From JAUILA01 sp964563925 (GTDB lineage: Bacteria > Bacteroidota > Bacteroidia > Cytophagales > Cyclobacteriaceae), in NCBI GenBank assembly GCA_964563925.1, contig CAZLZD010000030.1, positions 1-53,722 of the forward strand: 53,722 nucleotides of DNA, given 5' to 3'. The position numbers were made by a program, and so were the translations under genes. Position 1 is the first letter of the stretch. Every line of letters starts with the position of its first letter. Positions 26,043-34,961 of this stretch are shown piece by piece. The notes below the pieces were generated by a model. The model searched no databases. It was not told the origin of the DNA and saw nothing but the letters and a program-made list of their open reading frames with translations.

Positions 26043-27806
26043 TCCCAGCTTACGGCTGATCCGGTAGGCGGCATTCACCAGTCCTACGTGACTGTACGCC
26101 TGAGGGAAATTGCCCCACATGCTGCCGGTGGCAGCATCCACATCCTCGCTCAGAAGGCCGAGATGGTTTCCGTATTGCAGCAGATTTTCAAACGATTCAA
26201 TCGCCTCGTCAAGCCTGCCCACACTGGCCAGCGCTTCCACGTACCAGAAGGCGCAGATCAGGAAAGTCGTTTCAGGTGCACCAAAATCATCTTTATGCAT
26301 GTAACGGTAGAACAAGCCTTCCTTACTTTTCAGCTCCTTTTCCATAGCTTCAAGGTGCTTTGAGGCGACCTCCGAAGATGGATTGAGATAATTCATCAGG
26401 ATCAGCTGCAGGTTACTCGCATCGAGGTTGGAAGAACCGATCGCCTGCGTATAAACCTTTCGTTTCGGATCAAAACAGGCTTCAATTTTTTCGGAGGCCT
26501 GGGCGCATAGCTTATCTGCCAGTCGTACAATTTCGTCATTCCCGAAGTACTGGCCGATTTTTTTGGCCGCCTTGCTTCCCGCCCAGTGAAAGAGGTAGGT
26601 ATAACAGTGATACTGACTAAGGGTACGGAATTCCCAGAGCCCGGCATCAGGCTCGTTCATAAGGGATTCAATGTTCTGAAGCACATCATGGACCAGCTTC
26701 AGGGAGTCCGAGCGTTCCGAATTGATGAATCGGCGGTCGATAAACAGGGGCAGCAGGGCGAGAAGGATCTGACCATATACATCATTCTGGATGTGAGTAT
26801 ACGCCTGGTTTCCTACCCGCACCGGTGTGTTGCCCATATACCCTTTAAGGTCGAGTATTTCTTCGAACAATTCTTCTCTTCCGGTGATACCGTACAACGG
26901 CTGGTAACGCTCCCGGGTTTTCACCGAAATGTTTACGATGTAATTGAAGTAGCTCTCGAGTTCTTCGAAGTGGCCGATATTATTAAATGCTGCAAGGGTG
27001 TAATAGGTATCACGCATCCAGCAGAATCGGTAATCCCAGTTTCGTCCGCTTCCCGGGGATTCCGGCAGGCTGGTACTTCCAGCAGCAATAATGGCCCCTG
27101 TATCTTCAAACTGGTGGATTTTTAGAGCGAGGGCACTCCGGTTAATGGCGCGCTGGTGAAAATCACTCACGCTCATATTCTTCACCCATCCCTGCCAGTA
27201 GCGCTTGGTTTGGTCAAGAAAGCTTTCACAGGTACTCATCAGGGGCGCCTCGAGGGGTGCACCATACGTGAGCACGAGGTATTTCGTGTCATTCAGGACG
27301 ATGGAGGTGTTCTCCACAATATAGGATATCGACACATTGGTCGTAAGCCTTAGTTCTTTTTCCAGTCCCAGGTATTCAATGTGGTTGCTTGCCTCATATT
27401 GCTCAGGGCGAAGTTTACCGTAATTACCGGTCGGCCGGCAATTGATTTTCACGCTCGGCTGACCTTCCAGGGGCTCCACTTTACGGATGAACATGAGCGG
27501 TTTGAAATACCGGTCAAACTGATAGAAACGGGGAGCAAAGTCTGTGATGCGGTATTTTCCATCATTACTGGTTATTTCTGTGCAGAGGATATTTGTATTC
27601 TCGATGTAGTGCTGACTGGAAGTGATTCTTTCACCGGAAGGCTTGACCGAGAATTCCCCGCCCTTCTCGTCATCGAGCAAACCCCCGAAAATAAAACTGC
27701 TGTCAAAGCGCGGCCAGCACATCCAGGCAACATTGCTGTCCATATGAATGTGTGCCTGAAATGCACAATTTCCAACAAGTCCGTAATCGTAAGTATGTCT
27801 GCTCAT
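26025..27806 (-). CDS. GH15 glycoside hydrolase (probable trehalase or glucoamylase)
   Basis: A 593-residue glycoside hydrolase family 15 protein. The N-terminal beta domain starts at YGLVGNCAFQAHI and MCWPRFDSSFIFGGLLD. The (alpha/alpha)6 barrel carries GRNWDYRFCWMRDTYYTL, the family's substrate-binding block, and a late GSMWGNFPQAYSHVGLVNAA with a conserved GNFPQA loop. No signal peptide, so it acts on an intracellular sugar. Several GH15 enzymes are trehalases. Convergence with otsAB and position as last gene of an operon with glucokinase-type and phosphofructokinase genes favour trehalose hydrolysis to glucose; maltodextrin hydrolysis remains possible. Spacing to the upstream ROK gene is 4 bp. 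Confidence 0.88.
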   Translation of the reverse strand: MSRHTYDYGLVGNCAFQAHIHMDSNVAWMCWPRFDSSFIFGGLLDDEKGGEFSVKPSGERITSSQHYIENTNILCTEITSNDGKYRITDFAPRFYQFDRYFKPLMFIRKVEPLEGQPSVKINCRPTGNYGKLRPEQYEASNHIEYLGLEKELRLTTNVSISYIVENTSIVLNDTKYLVLTYGAPLEAPLMSTCESFLDQTKRYWQGWVKNMSVSDFHQRAINRSALALKIHQFEDTGAIIAAGSTSLPESPGSGRNWDYRFCWMRDTYYTLAAFNNIGHFEELESYFNYIVNISVKTRERYQPLYGITGREELFEEILDLKGYMGNTPVRVGNQAYTHIQNDVYGQILLALLPLFIDRRFINSERSDSLKLVHDVLQNIESLMNEPDAGLWEFRTLSQYHCYTYLFHWAGSKAAKKIGQYFGNDEIVRLADKLCAQASEKIEACFDPKRKVYTQAIGSSNLDASNLQLILMNYLNPSSEVASKHLEAMEKELKSKEGLFYRYMHKDDFGAPETTFLICAFWYVEALASVGRLDEAIESFENLLQYGNHLGLLSEDVDAATGSMWGNFPQAYSHVGLVNAAYRISRKLGRPNFL

Positions 27807-27810
27807 AAGA

Positions 27811-28770
27811 TTATTTCTTAAAGTGGTTTACAATTAAACTGGAAGCCCCGAGGATGGGGGCCGTTTGATTTGGCAGCCCCGAGGGAAGTACTTTTACTTT
27901 CCCTTGGTATATCGTCATCAGGTTTTTCTCCAGGTGCCGGATGGTAGGTTCAAAGATAAGATCTCCAGCCTGGGATAAACCCCCAAGGATAAATATGGCT
28001 TCCGGATTGGTGTGCGCCACCGTATCGGCAAGCTTGGAACCGAGAATAGCGCCTGTATATTCAAAGGCCTCTTTGGCAATGATGTCATTGCGCTGTGCAC
28101 AATCTGAGATCATCTTGGTAGTGAGTTCGTCAAAACTATGGCTGCGCAATTCGCTGTCCTCAAGGTGATCGGCCAGCAATTTATACACCGTTCGCTTGAG
28201 GCCCGTTGCCGACACGTATGTTTCCAGGCAGCCTTTTCTGCCGCACCCGCACTGTCTTCCGTTGGGGTTCACAGTCACATGGCCGAGTTCGGCGGCAAAA
28301 CCGTCATGTCCGTGTACCAGCTTTCCATTGGTGACGATACCCGACCCCAGGCCGGTGCCAAGCGTAATCACAACGAAGTCGTTCATCCCGCTGGCGTTGC
28401 CGTAGATCGCCTCACCCATCGCTGCGGCATTGGCGTCGTTGGTAATAATGGTCGGTACGTTAAAGTCCTGTTCCATCATTTCCACGACGGGGATAATCCC
28501 TTTCCATCGTAGATTGGCCGCATGTTCGATAGTCCCCCGGTAATAATTACCATTGGGTGCACCCACCCCGATGCCTTTGACAGAAAGCGAAGAGTCGACC
28601 TGGTTAATGGCATCATGGATAGCCTCCTGCAGGTCACTCATGTAGTCATTGAAATCTTCACGCACCTGGGTTTCAATACTGTTATGGTAAATAACAGCAC
28701 CTTGTGAATCCACCAGGCCGAATTTGGTTGTGGTGCCCCCGATATCAATGCCGACGATAATTTCTTTCAT
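27811..28770 (-). CDS. ROK-family sugar kinase (probable glucokinase)
   Basis: A 319-residue ROK kinase. The ATP-phosphate loop is GIDIGGTTTKFGL; the substrate region contains TNDANAAAMGEA and VITLGTGLGSGIV; the zinc-binding ROK motif is GRQCGCGRKGCLE with the sugar-binding GHVTVNP just before. No N-terminal HTH, so it is an enzyme rather than an NagC-type regulator. In the operon it lies between an N-acetylglucosamine-kinase-like gene (1 bp gap) and GH15 (4 bp gap), fitting phosphorylation of the glucose freed by GH15. The motifs do not tell glucose from other hexoses. Confidence 0.9.
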   Translation of the reverse strand: MKEIIVGIDIGGTTTKFGLVDSQGAVIYHNSIETQVREDFNDYMSDLQEAIHDAINQVDSSLSVKGIGVGAPNGNYYRGTIEHAANLRWKGIIPVVEMMEQDFNVPTIITNDANAAAMGEAIYGNASGMNDFVVITLGTGLGSGIVTNGKLVHGHDGFAAELGHVTVNPNGRQCGCGRKGCLETYVSATGLKRTVYKLLADHLEDSELRSHSFDELTTKMISDCAQRNDIIAKEAFEYTGAILGSKLADTVAHTNPEAIFILGGLSQAGDLIFEPTIRHLEKNLMTIYQGKVKVLPSGLPNQTAPILGASSLIVNHFKK

Positions 28771-28771
28771 G

Positions 28772-29626
28772 CTAGCTCTTGTAGTTTTTATTCAAATGAT
28801 AGGCGACCAGGCGGTCAATGGGTTCCTTGATGATATTTCCCACAGTGATCTCTCTCTTTGCCGCTTCATCCCGGAGGATATCTTCAAAACCGGCAGCTAC
28901 CGAACCGGTAAAATGGGTTTTAACTGTTTTGTATTTGGGAAGACTGGTTATGTAGATATCCATAAAGCTTCCCATACCGGTGTGAAGCAGGTTTTCAACG
29001 AATGGATGGTCATGGTTGTCCTGTATGAATGACATAAAGGAAGCAAGATACACATTGGCATAGGGCTTCTTGTAGACATTCTCCAGGATATCATCAACTT
29101 CCAGTCCATACCGCTGGCTGAAATTATCCTGCAGATCCGCAGGGAGCTTTTTGTACAGGTAGGCATTCAGAAGTTTGCGTCCATACCACGCTCCGCCGCC
29201 TTCATCCCCGAGGATGTAATCAAGGGCCGGCACGCCCTGGCGTACGATGTCACCGTCAAAGTAGCAGGCGTTGGATCCTGTACCGAGGATAACTGCGATT
29301 GAAGGTGTGCCGTCATAAACGGCCAGACAGGACGCCACAATATCATGGTTTACATAGTGATGGGCTTTTGGGAACAGTGTGTACAATGCCTTGACCACCA
29401 CCTGCTGCCTCATTTTGTTGCTGCAGCCGGCCCCATAAATAAACACGGCCGTCACCTCCCTTGCGTATTGTACCAATCCGGCAGAAGAAGAAAGTATGGA
29501 GGCAATGTCCTCGGAGTCGTGGAATAGTGGATTAATACCGCGTGAACTGAAGCTCGCCACGGTGGCAGCATCCCTGAGTATCACCCAGTCGCATTTTGTG
29601 GATCCACTTACCCCGATTACAATCAT
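28772..29626 (-). CDS. BadF/BadG-type ATPase, N-acetylglucosamine kinase-like
   Basis: A 284-residue actin-fold ATPase of the BadF/BadG/BcrA/BcrD superfamily, of the subgroup annotated as N-acetylglucosamine kinase. Motifs: VIGVSGSTKCDWVIL (phosphate-1 loop), AVILGTGSNACYF (phosphate-2 loop) and LGDEGGGAWYGRKLL (sugar and adenosine region). No CxxC iron-sulfur ligands of the dehydratase activators are present, which supports a sugar kinase. It lies 1 bp after pfkA and 1 bp before the ROK kinase, so the three are surely co-transcribed. A role in recycling amino sugars from the wall is plausible but not shown here. Confidence 0.85.
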   Translation of the reverse strand: MIVIGVSGSTKCDWVILRDAATVASFSSRGINPLFHDSEDIASILSSSAGLVQYAREVTAVFIYGAGCSNKMRQQVVVKALYTLFPKAHHYVNHDIVASCLAVYDGTPSIAVILGTGSNACYFDGDIVRQGVPALDYILGDEGGGAWYGRKLLNAYLYKKLPADLQDNFSQRYGLEVDDILENVYKKPYANVYLASFMSFIQDNHDHPFVENLLHTGMGSFMDIYITSLPKYKTVKTHFTGSVAAGFEDILRDEAAKREITVGNIIKEPIDRLVAYHLNKNYKS

Positions 29627-29627
29627 A

Positions 29628-30611
29628 TTATATGGCTAAGATTTTGGCGATTCTCATGGCCTCCGCTTCTATTTCACGGGGCTTGTGCATAATGTCATCG
29701 AACACGTTGAATACGATCTGGCCATTGCGGATCCCTACAATGCTGTCGGTCTTTCCCGATAACAATCCTTCCACCGCCGCTACACCCATCTTGCTGGCAA
29801 GTACACGGTCGAAGTAGGTGGGTGCCCCTCCGCGCTGCAGATGCCCCAGGATGGTGACCTTGGTCTCGTAATAGCTGTAGCGCTCTTTCACCTGCTGGGC
29901 GATCTCCAGGGCGTTACCGCTTTTTCCGCCTTCTGCCACCACCACCAGGCTGCTCTTCTTGTTGTTGCGTGCGGTTTCATCAAGCTTTTCGACCAGTTGC
30001 TCGATGGTTGTTTCTTCCTCCGGGATTATAATAGCCACCGCGCCACCGGCAATACCGCTGTTAATGGCAATATTACCTGAGTCCCGGCCCATGACCTCTA
30101 TAAAGAACAGGCGGTTGTGTGACAGGGCCGTATCACGGATTTTGTCAATGGCGTCGACAGCTGTGTTGGTGGCTGTGTCGTAACCGATCGTAAAGTCCGT
30201 ACCCGGAAGGTCATTGTCGATCGTTCCGGGGATACAGATCACCGGCATATTGTATTCTTCGTAGAATTTATGGAGACCGGTAAAGGTCCCGTCACCGCCA
30301 ATAGCCACCACGGCGTCGATTTGTCGGTTTTGTAAACTTTCAAAGGCTTTTTTACGTCCTTCCTCGGTGCGGAATTCCTTGCTGCGGGCCGACTTGAGTA
30401 TCGTACCCCCGCGCTGAATAATATTACTTACTGAACGTGCATTGAGCTTCACCAGGTCATTCTCGATCATCCCTTCGTAACCACGATAGATACCGAAGAT
30501 TTCCTTACCGTAATATATGGATGTACGGACCACTGCGCGTACGGCGGCATTCATTCCGGGGGCATCACCTCCCGAGGTAAACACAGCAATGTTTTTAATT
30601 GGCTGATTCAT
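29628..30611 (-). CDS. pfkA: ATP-dependent 6-phosphofructokinase
   Basis: Phosphorylates fructose 6-phosphate in glycolysis. A 327-residue group A PFK with SGGDAPGMNAAVRA at the N-terminus, the ATP site GGDGTF (105-110) and the catalytic PGTIDNDLPGTD (128-139). Gly rather than Asp after GGD, and Gly rather than Lys in PGTIDND, are the residues that mark ATP instead of pyrophosphate as donor. It is the first gene of the operon pfkA, BadF-type kinase, ROK kinase, GH15; intergenic gaps are 1, 1 and 4 bp. Confidence 0.96.
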   Translation of the reverse strand: MNQPIKNIAVFTSGGDAPGMNAAVRAVVRTSIYYGKEIFGIYRGYEGMIENDLVKLNARSVSNIIQRGGTILKSARSKEFRTEEGRKKAFESLQNRQIDAVVAIGGDGTFTGLHKFYEEYNMPVICIPGTIDNDLPGTDFTIGYDTATNTAVDAIDKIRDTALSHNRLFFIEVMGRDSGNIAINSGIAGGAVAIIIPEEETTIEQLVEKLDETARNNKKSSLVVVAEGGKSGNALEIAQQVKERYSYYETKVTILGHLQRGGAPTYFDRVLASKMGVAAVEGLLSGKTDSIVGIRNGQIVFNVFDDIMHKPREIEAEAMRIAKILAI

Positions 30612-30633
30612 TAATTTGATGGATTCAAGCGAG

Positions 30634-30641
30634 CAAAAATA
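30634..30641 (-). promoter_or_regulatory. Probable -7 box of the pfkA operon
   Basis: On the minus strand TATTTTTG fits TAnnTTTG and ends 22 nt before the pfkA start. A TTTC, one base from TTTG, lies 20 bp further upstream (30662-30665). Confidence 0.5.
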
Positions 30642-30723
30642 GCCAGAAGTTCGCGACGTTGGAAATTTGCAACGGCTTAATTGAGTTTTGTGGCGAATGC
30701 AAACCTTTGCATATCATTATTTT

Positions 30724-31092
30724 TTACGGATTTCTGCCGGAACCCTCGATCAGAAGCCTGGCTGTGGCCGGATTGGTGGCAAGGGGTATGTCATGCACAT
30801 CACAGATACGCATGAGCATCTGTACATCCGGTTCATGGGGATGCTTGTCGAGCGGGTCCCGGAAGAAAATGACCATATCCAGTTTTTTCTCCGCTGCCAT
30901 CGCCGCAATCTGTGCATCTCCGCCAAGGGGACCGGATAATAATTTATGCACATTCAGCCCGGTATTCTCCACGTGTTTACCTGTAGTACCCGTTGCTACC
31001 AGCTCCACTTCCATCAGCTGTTCTTTGTGTTTGAGAAGGAAGGCCACCATTTCCGGTTTTTTCCCATCGTGAGCAATGATCGCGATTTTCAT
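30724..31092 (-). CDS. mgsA: Methylglyoxal synthase
   Basis: Converts dihydroxyacetone phosphate to methylglyoxal and phosphate, a bypass that relieves sugar-phosphate build-up. The 122-residue protein has IAIIAHDGKKPEM at the start, the phosphate-binding ATGTTGKHV, the catalytic Asp in SGPLGGDAQIA, and FFRDPLDKHPHEPDV followed by ATNPATARLLI. All known catalytic residues appear to be present. It lies close to the pfkA operon on the same strand but is separated by over 100 bp, so it probably has its own promoter. Confidence 0.95.
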   Translation of the reverse strand: MKIAIIAHDGKKPEMVAFLLKHKEQLMEVELVATGTTGKHVENTGLNVHKLLSGPLGGDAQIAAMAAEKKLDMVIFFRDPLDKHPHEPDVQMLMRICDVHDIPLATNPATARLLIEGSGRNP

Positions 31093-31158
31093 TCGTGGTT
31101 AGTTTTTGTAAATCTAACAGATCAATCCACAATTTGGTCAAAAGAAACCGGGAGTTTG

Positions 31159-32538
31159 TCAAAAGATCCGGATAAGCTGGCTCTGTCCTTCTTTTACCTC
31201 CACGTCTTTAATGCTGGTATATTTACTTCCGGGCGCCATGCTGGCACGGAAAACGACCTTGTACCTGCCGGGTTGCAGGGCAATGGAAATTTTGGTGTCA
31301 TTGTGGTTAAGGTCCATCACCCACTCCTGGGAACCGTCTTCCCGAACGACATAGAGGCTGCCATAACCGGCCGCCGCATGCTGAATATTCAGAATTCCCG
31401 GGGAAGGCAATCGCAACGTAGTGGTTTCGCGGGGCCTGACTTCCACATTGCGCAGCATCGTCCTGGGCAGGGTGAGAACCTCCAGGTCATAAGTACCTGA
31501 AAGGTAATCGTGCGTGGTGTTGACCTGTTGCGCATAGAGAATGGAACGGCCGCCCTTCTCCCTGACCAGCGCTTTGGGATTTTCCCCGTAAACACCAGCC
31601 CCGGACTGCATAACACTGAGTTTTCCCCGCGGTACGGTTAAGGAAATTACATTGTGCCTGCCAGGTTCTATACGCACATTCCGCTTAATGACCGGAGGAA
31701 CGGAATTGGCTATAACGTCGTAAGTGAGCACCGGATCGATTGTGACCGAATCGGGGCGTCCGCGGGTATCCCGGTAATGGACAAAATCAAATTCCGAAGC
31801 CCGGGTCAGCGAATTTATGAAAGAGACATTCAGGTTGGTCTCCCGGGGCCTGCCCTGTTCGTCAAGAAGCTCCACGCTCACCGTGGCGGGCTCCAGGCTG
31901 GTACGGATGGCTTCATTGAGTGCCGTTTTAAAGTCATCGATTTCCCGCGCATCAAAATAGGTGCCCAGGCAATTAAACTGGGCGGCAAATTCTTCATTCA
32001 TTCCAATCCCGATAACAAAGGGCCTGAGAAAAATCCCCTTTCGCTGCAGGGCCAGTGAAACCTCACAGGGATCTCCGTCACAGGACTCGATCCCGTCGGT
32101 AATGATAATAATGATGTTACGGTATCCTTCGGTGGAAGGGAAATCTCCTGCGGCCTGTTCAAGGCTGTAGGCGATCGGGGTGGTGCCCTTTGGTTCGATC
32201 TGTGCCAGCCGCTGGATAATGCGCTGGTGATTTGAAGGGCCGAAACCGACTTCAAGCTTAGTGTCTTTGCAATTCTGGCTGGACCGGGCATACAAATGTC
32301 CGTAGGCACGGAGGGCCAGCTCGACTTCGGGTGTTCCCTTCAGCGAATCCACCAGGCTGGTAAGCAGATTTTTGGCCGCGGTGATCCGGTTGGTATCAGA
32401 CCATCCTGCCAGCATACTCCCGGAACCATCCAGCAAAAACAGAATGCGCGTCCGGTCAGGAATTTTTTGCTGAACTTCCTGGGACCAGGCAGAGAAGGCG
32501 AAAGCAAAAACCAGCAGGATGGACAGGAATATTCTCAC
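31159..32538 (-). CDS. Exported VWA-domain protein
   Basis: A 459-residue secreted protein with signal peptide MRIFLSILLVFAFAFSAWSQ. A von Willebrand factor A domain follows (about residues 28-215) with an intact MIDAS: LLDGSGSM supplies DxSxS and IIIITDGIESCDGD the later Asp. Two cysteines in SCDGDPCEVSL may form a disulfide. Residues about 225-459 are beta-rich segments resembling PEGA/carboxypeptidase-like repeats (PGRHNVISLTVPRG, LQPGRYKVVFRAS). There is no lipobox. Metal-dependent ligand binding in the periplasm or at the surface is likely; the partner is unknown and neighbours give no clue. Confidence 0.88.
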   Translation of the reverse strand: MRIFLSILLVFAFAFSAWSQEVQQKIPDRTRILFLLDGSGSMLAGWSDTNRITAAKNLLTSLVDSLKGTPEVELALRAYGHLYARSSQNCKDTKLEVGFGPSNHQRIIQRLAQIEPKGTTPIAYSLEQAAGDFPSTEGYRNIIIIITDGIESCDGDPCEVSLALQRKGIFLRPFVIGIGMNEEFAAQFNCLGTYFDAREIDDFKTALNEAIRTSLEPATVSVELLDEQGRPRETNLNVSFINSLTRASEFDFVHYRDTRGRPDSVTIDPVLTYDVIANSVPPVIKRNVRIEPGRHNVISLTVPRGKLSVMQSGAGVYGENPKALVREKGGRSILYAQQVNTTHDYLSGTYDLEVLTLPRTMLRNVEVRPRETTTLRLPSPGILNIQHAAAGYGSLYVVREDGSQEWVMDLNHNDTKISIALQPGRYKVVFRASMAPGSKYTSIKDVEVKEGQSQLIRIF

Positions 32539-32592
32539 AGCACCATAACGAATTAAATGATGCCACAGTGTATGAAAATCCCTTATAAAATC

Positions 32593-33042
32593 CTATTTCA
32601 GGATCTGACTTGTATGATCTTTGGTTTTAACCTTTTCGATGATTTTTTCGATGTTGCCCTTTTCCCCGATCACAAACGTTTTACGGTCCGTACCCATGTA
32701 CTTCCGGCCATACATGGATTTCTCGATCCATGTGCCGTATTTTTCATGGATTTCCTTGTCGGTATCTGCCAGCAGCCTGAAGGGCAGATTTTGTTTGGAA
32801 ATAAACTTCTGGTGAGAAGCCTCGTCATCAGTGCTGACCCCAAGAATTTCATATCCTTTCTCCTGAAGCTCAGTATAATGGTCTCTCAGATTACAAGCTT
32901 CTGCCGTACATCCGGGTGTATTGTCACGCGGATAAAAATACAGTACAACCTTCTTTCCTTTGTAGTCCGAAAGACTTACAGGGTTGCCATCCTGATCGTT
33001 TACTTTGAAATCAGGCGCTTTGTCGCCAACACTCAATGACAT
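32593..33042 (-). CDS. bcp: Thioredoxin-dependent peroxiredoxin, BCP type
   Basis: A 149-residue PrxQ/BCP thiol peroxidase. FYPRDNTPGCTAEACNLRD has the peroxidatic Cys45 and resolving Cys50. It is cytoplasmic (no signal). It begins 2 bp after the M23 peptidase stop and is the last gene of an apparent FAH-M23-bcp operon. It is the classic BCP form (NTPGCTAEAC), whereas the homologue at 4650-5105 has DFTPACTREAC. Confidence 0.94.
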   Translation of the reverse strand: MSLSVGDKAPDFKVNDQDGNPVSLSDYKGKKVVLYFYPRDNTPGCTAEACNLRDHYTELQEKGYEILGVSTDDEASHQKFISKQNLPFRLLADTDKEIHEKYGTWIEKSMYGRKYMGTDRKTFVIGEKGNIEKIIEKVKTKDHTSQILK

Positions 33043-33044
33043 GG

Positions 33045-34961
33045 TTAATTAATTTTAGTGGTGAATATTGTTTCGTTATTAACATTATCGCGCACAACAA
33101 GTTTTAGCTCCCCGGCAAAATTTACTGAATCATTTCGTTTTTCAGACCAGATGAGATCCCGCTTGTAATCATAATTCATGAGAATCCATTCACCATTGAC
33201 CAGGCACTCAAAGGAAGCAATCCCTGACATCTTGTCGGAAATCCTGAACCGAAGTGAATTTCGATTGAGCGTCAGCGCCGTAATTTCAGGCTTCTGATTG
33301 TCTTCACGAAGGGTATAGGTGCCAAAATCCCGGGTGCGGAAAGCAAAATGATTTCCTGTCCATTTTCCCCCGGCATAGGAAGTATTCCCTCTTCCGTCCA
33401 CTTCATACACAGACAGCTTATCGGGGTTCGGATAATTCAGTCCGGGTGTGATTTTGACGTCAATGTAACTTCGTAACGGAACAAAGGGGTCTCCAAAATG
33501 GAAAAGTTCCCGTCCTGCTGCCGAATCCGCCTCATAGCCGGTGGTCAGGTATAACGTATCAAAAAGATCGTTTTTGGAAAACGTCAGGTGCATGCGTTCA
33601 TCGGAATAGGTCCCCCCGGCGGGAGTAAGTACCTTCCGGTAGGGCATTTCCCTGAGTTCCTCCCCGATCCGGATTACTTTGGGCAGGGCCTCACGCATGT
33701 CCCAGAGGTAGGCAGCTTCCCGTCCGCCTGCCACATAACTCGGTGCCAGGAGGCGCTCTGCAGAGGCACGGATACCGACCGGCTCCACGGCGTCCGGTGA
33801 CGGGTAGGAAACATTAATTTTCAGTGTATTCCCCATCAGCACAAATCGTTCCTGATCGGCGGCCGGCACCTCAGGTGCACCGTCCGGCTCCTCTCCCCGG
33901 AGGGTAAAGTTGAGCGTACTTGTATTTCCGTATGGATCGCACATGGTGATTTTGACCGGGTAGGTGTTTCCCGGCTGTACCTTCAGTTTACCCCGGTTTG
34001 CGTCGGATTCATAAAAGCGCATAAAATTACCATCATCAATATACAGCTTATGGTAACGCTCCCCGGTTTGCTTCAGGGTGCGGTAATCCATATGCTGGAG
34101 AATGTTTCGCTGTTCGGAAAACGCAAAGGTGGTAATGTCCATTTGAAATGTCTGAATGCCTCCCACCTCGACGGTGATTTCTTTAATGCCGCAGCGATAA
34201 TTGGAGTTGTCGATCAGGTCGTGTGCATTTAGTTCGATTCCGATGTTCCCGAAGGCAGGAATGGGCTTGTCAATGAAATAGTCAGCGCCTCTGCGCACGG
34301 GCTCAAAGTCAAAGCGTCCGAATTTTCCTGATATCCGCGCGTCGGCAGTCAGGGTCTTGAGCGCCAGGTCCTTCACCACGGGAGGCGTGCGGTCGGTAAT
34401 TTCACTGAAACCGTAAGATAAAGGGTTTAACAGGTCCTGCCGGGCATCTCGCAGGTCAAAATGTACGTGCGGCCCGCCTGATGAACCACTGTTTCCGGAA
34501 TAGGCGATGACCTCACCCTGCTTTACCGGGAAGTCCCCGGCATCAAAATACAGGTCTACGTCAAAACTCTTTTGCCGGTATTGCATTTCCCTTACATAGG
34601 AGGCATGAGGGTCGGTAAAGCGGTCCAGGTGTGCATAGACGGTGGTGGTTCCGTTGGGATGCTGCAGATATACTGCATTCCCGTAGCCTCCTGCAGAAAC
34701 TGCGATCCGGCTGATATATCCGTCCGCTGCCGCATGCACAGGCAGCCCGATGCGGCCTTCGGTCCGGATGTCCAGTCCGGCGTGAAAATGGTTTGAACGC
34801 AGTCCGCCCATGGAACCCGACAGGGAATTTTGCTTGCCGGGCTTTATGGGGAATAAATAATAGGATGATTTGTCCTGGGAAAAGGCAGAGAGAGCTGCCG
34901 CGCTCAGGAACATAACACAAAAAAATAACTTACCGTATCTCAAAATCCAACACCTTTTCAT
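33045..34961 (-). CDS. Exported M23-family metallopeptidase
   Basis: A 638-residue secreted protein. The ATG at 34961 gives a signal peptide (MKRCWILRYGKLFFCVMFLS...AFSQ, cleaved near residue 29); an upstream in-frame start at 35006 would bury it. The LytM/M23 domain comes first: zinc ligands in HFHAGLDI (His60, Asp64) and GGPHVHFDLRD (about 151-161), with GYGNAVYLQHPNG between. The remaining 400 residues are beta-rich and unrecognised. Such proteins cut peptidoglycan cross-bridges or regulate division amidases. The start overlaps the FAH-family gene by 32 nt, implying translational coupling. Confidence 0.9.
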   Translation of the reverse strand: MKRCWILRYGKLFFCVMFLSAAALSAFSQDKSSYYLFPIKPGKQNSLSGSMGGLRSNHFHAGLDIRTEGRIGLPVHAAADGYISRIAVSAGGYGNAVYLQHPNGTTTVYAHLDRFTDPHASYVREMQYRQKSFDVDLYFDAGDFPVKQGEVIAYSGNSGSSGGPHVHFDLRDARQDLLNPLSYGFSEITDRTPPVVKDLALKTLTADARISGKFGRFDFEPVRRGADYFIDKPIPAFGNIGIELNAHDLIDNSNYRCGIKEITVEVGGIQTFQMDITTFAFSEQRNILQHMDYRTLKQTGERYHKLYIDDGNFMRFYESDANRGKLKVQPGNTYPVKITMCDPYGNTSTLNFTLRGEEPDGAPEVPAADQERFVLMGNTLKINVSYPSPDAVEPVGIRASAERLLAPSYVAGGREAAYLWDMREALPKVIRIGEELREMPYRKVLTPAGGTYSDERMHLTFSKNDLFDTLYLTTGYEADSAAGRELFHFGDPFVPLRSYIDVKITPGLNYPNPDKLSVYEVDGRGNTSYAGGKWTGNHFAFRTRDFGTYTLREDNQKPEITALTLNRNSLRFRISDKMSGIASFECLVNGEWILMNYDYKRDLIWSEKRNDSVNFAGELKLVVRDNVNNETIFTTKIN

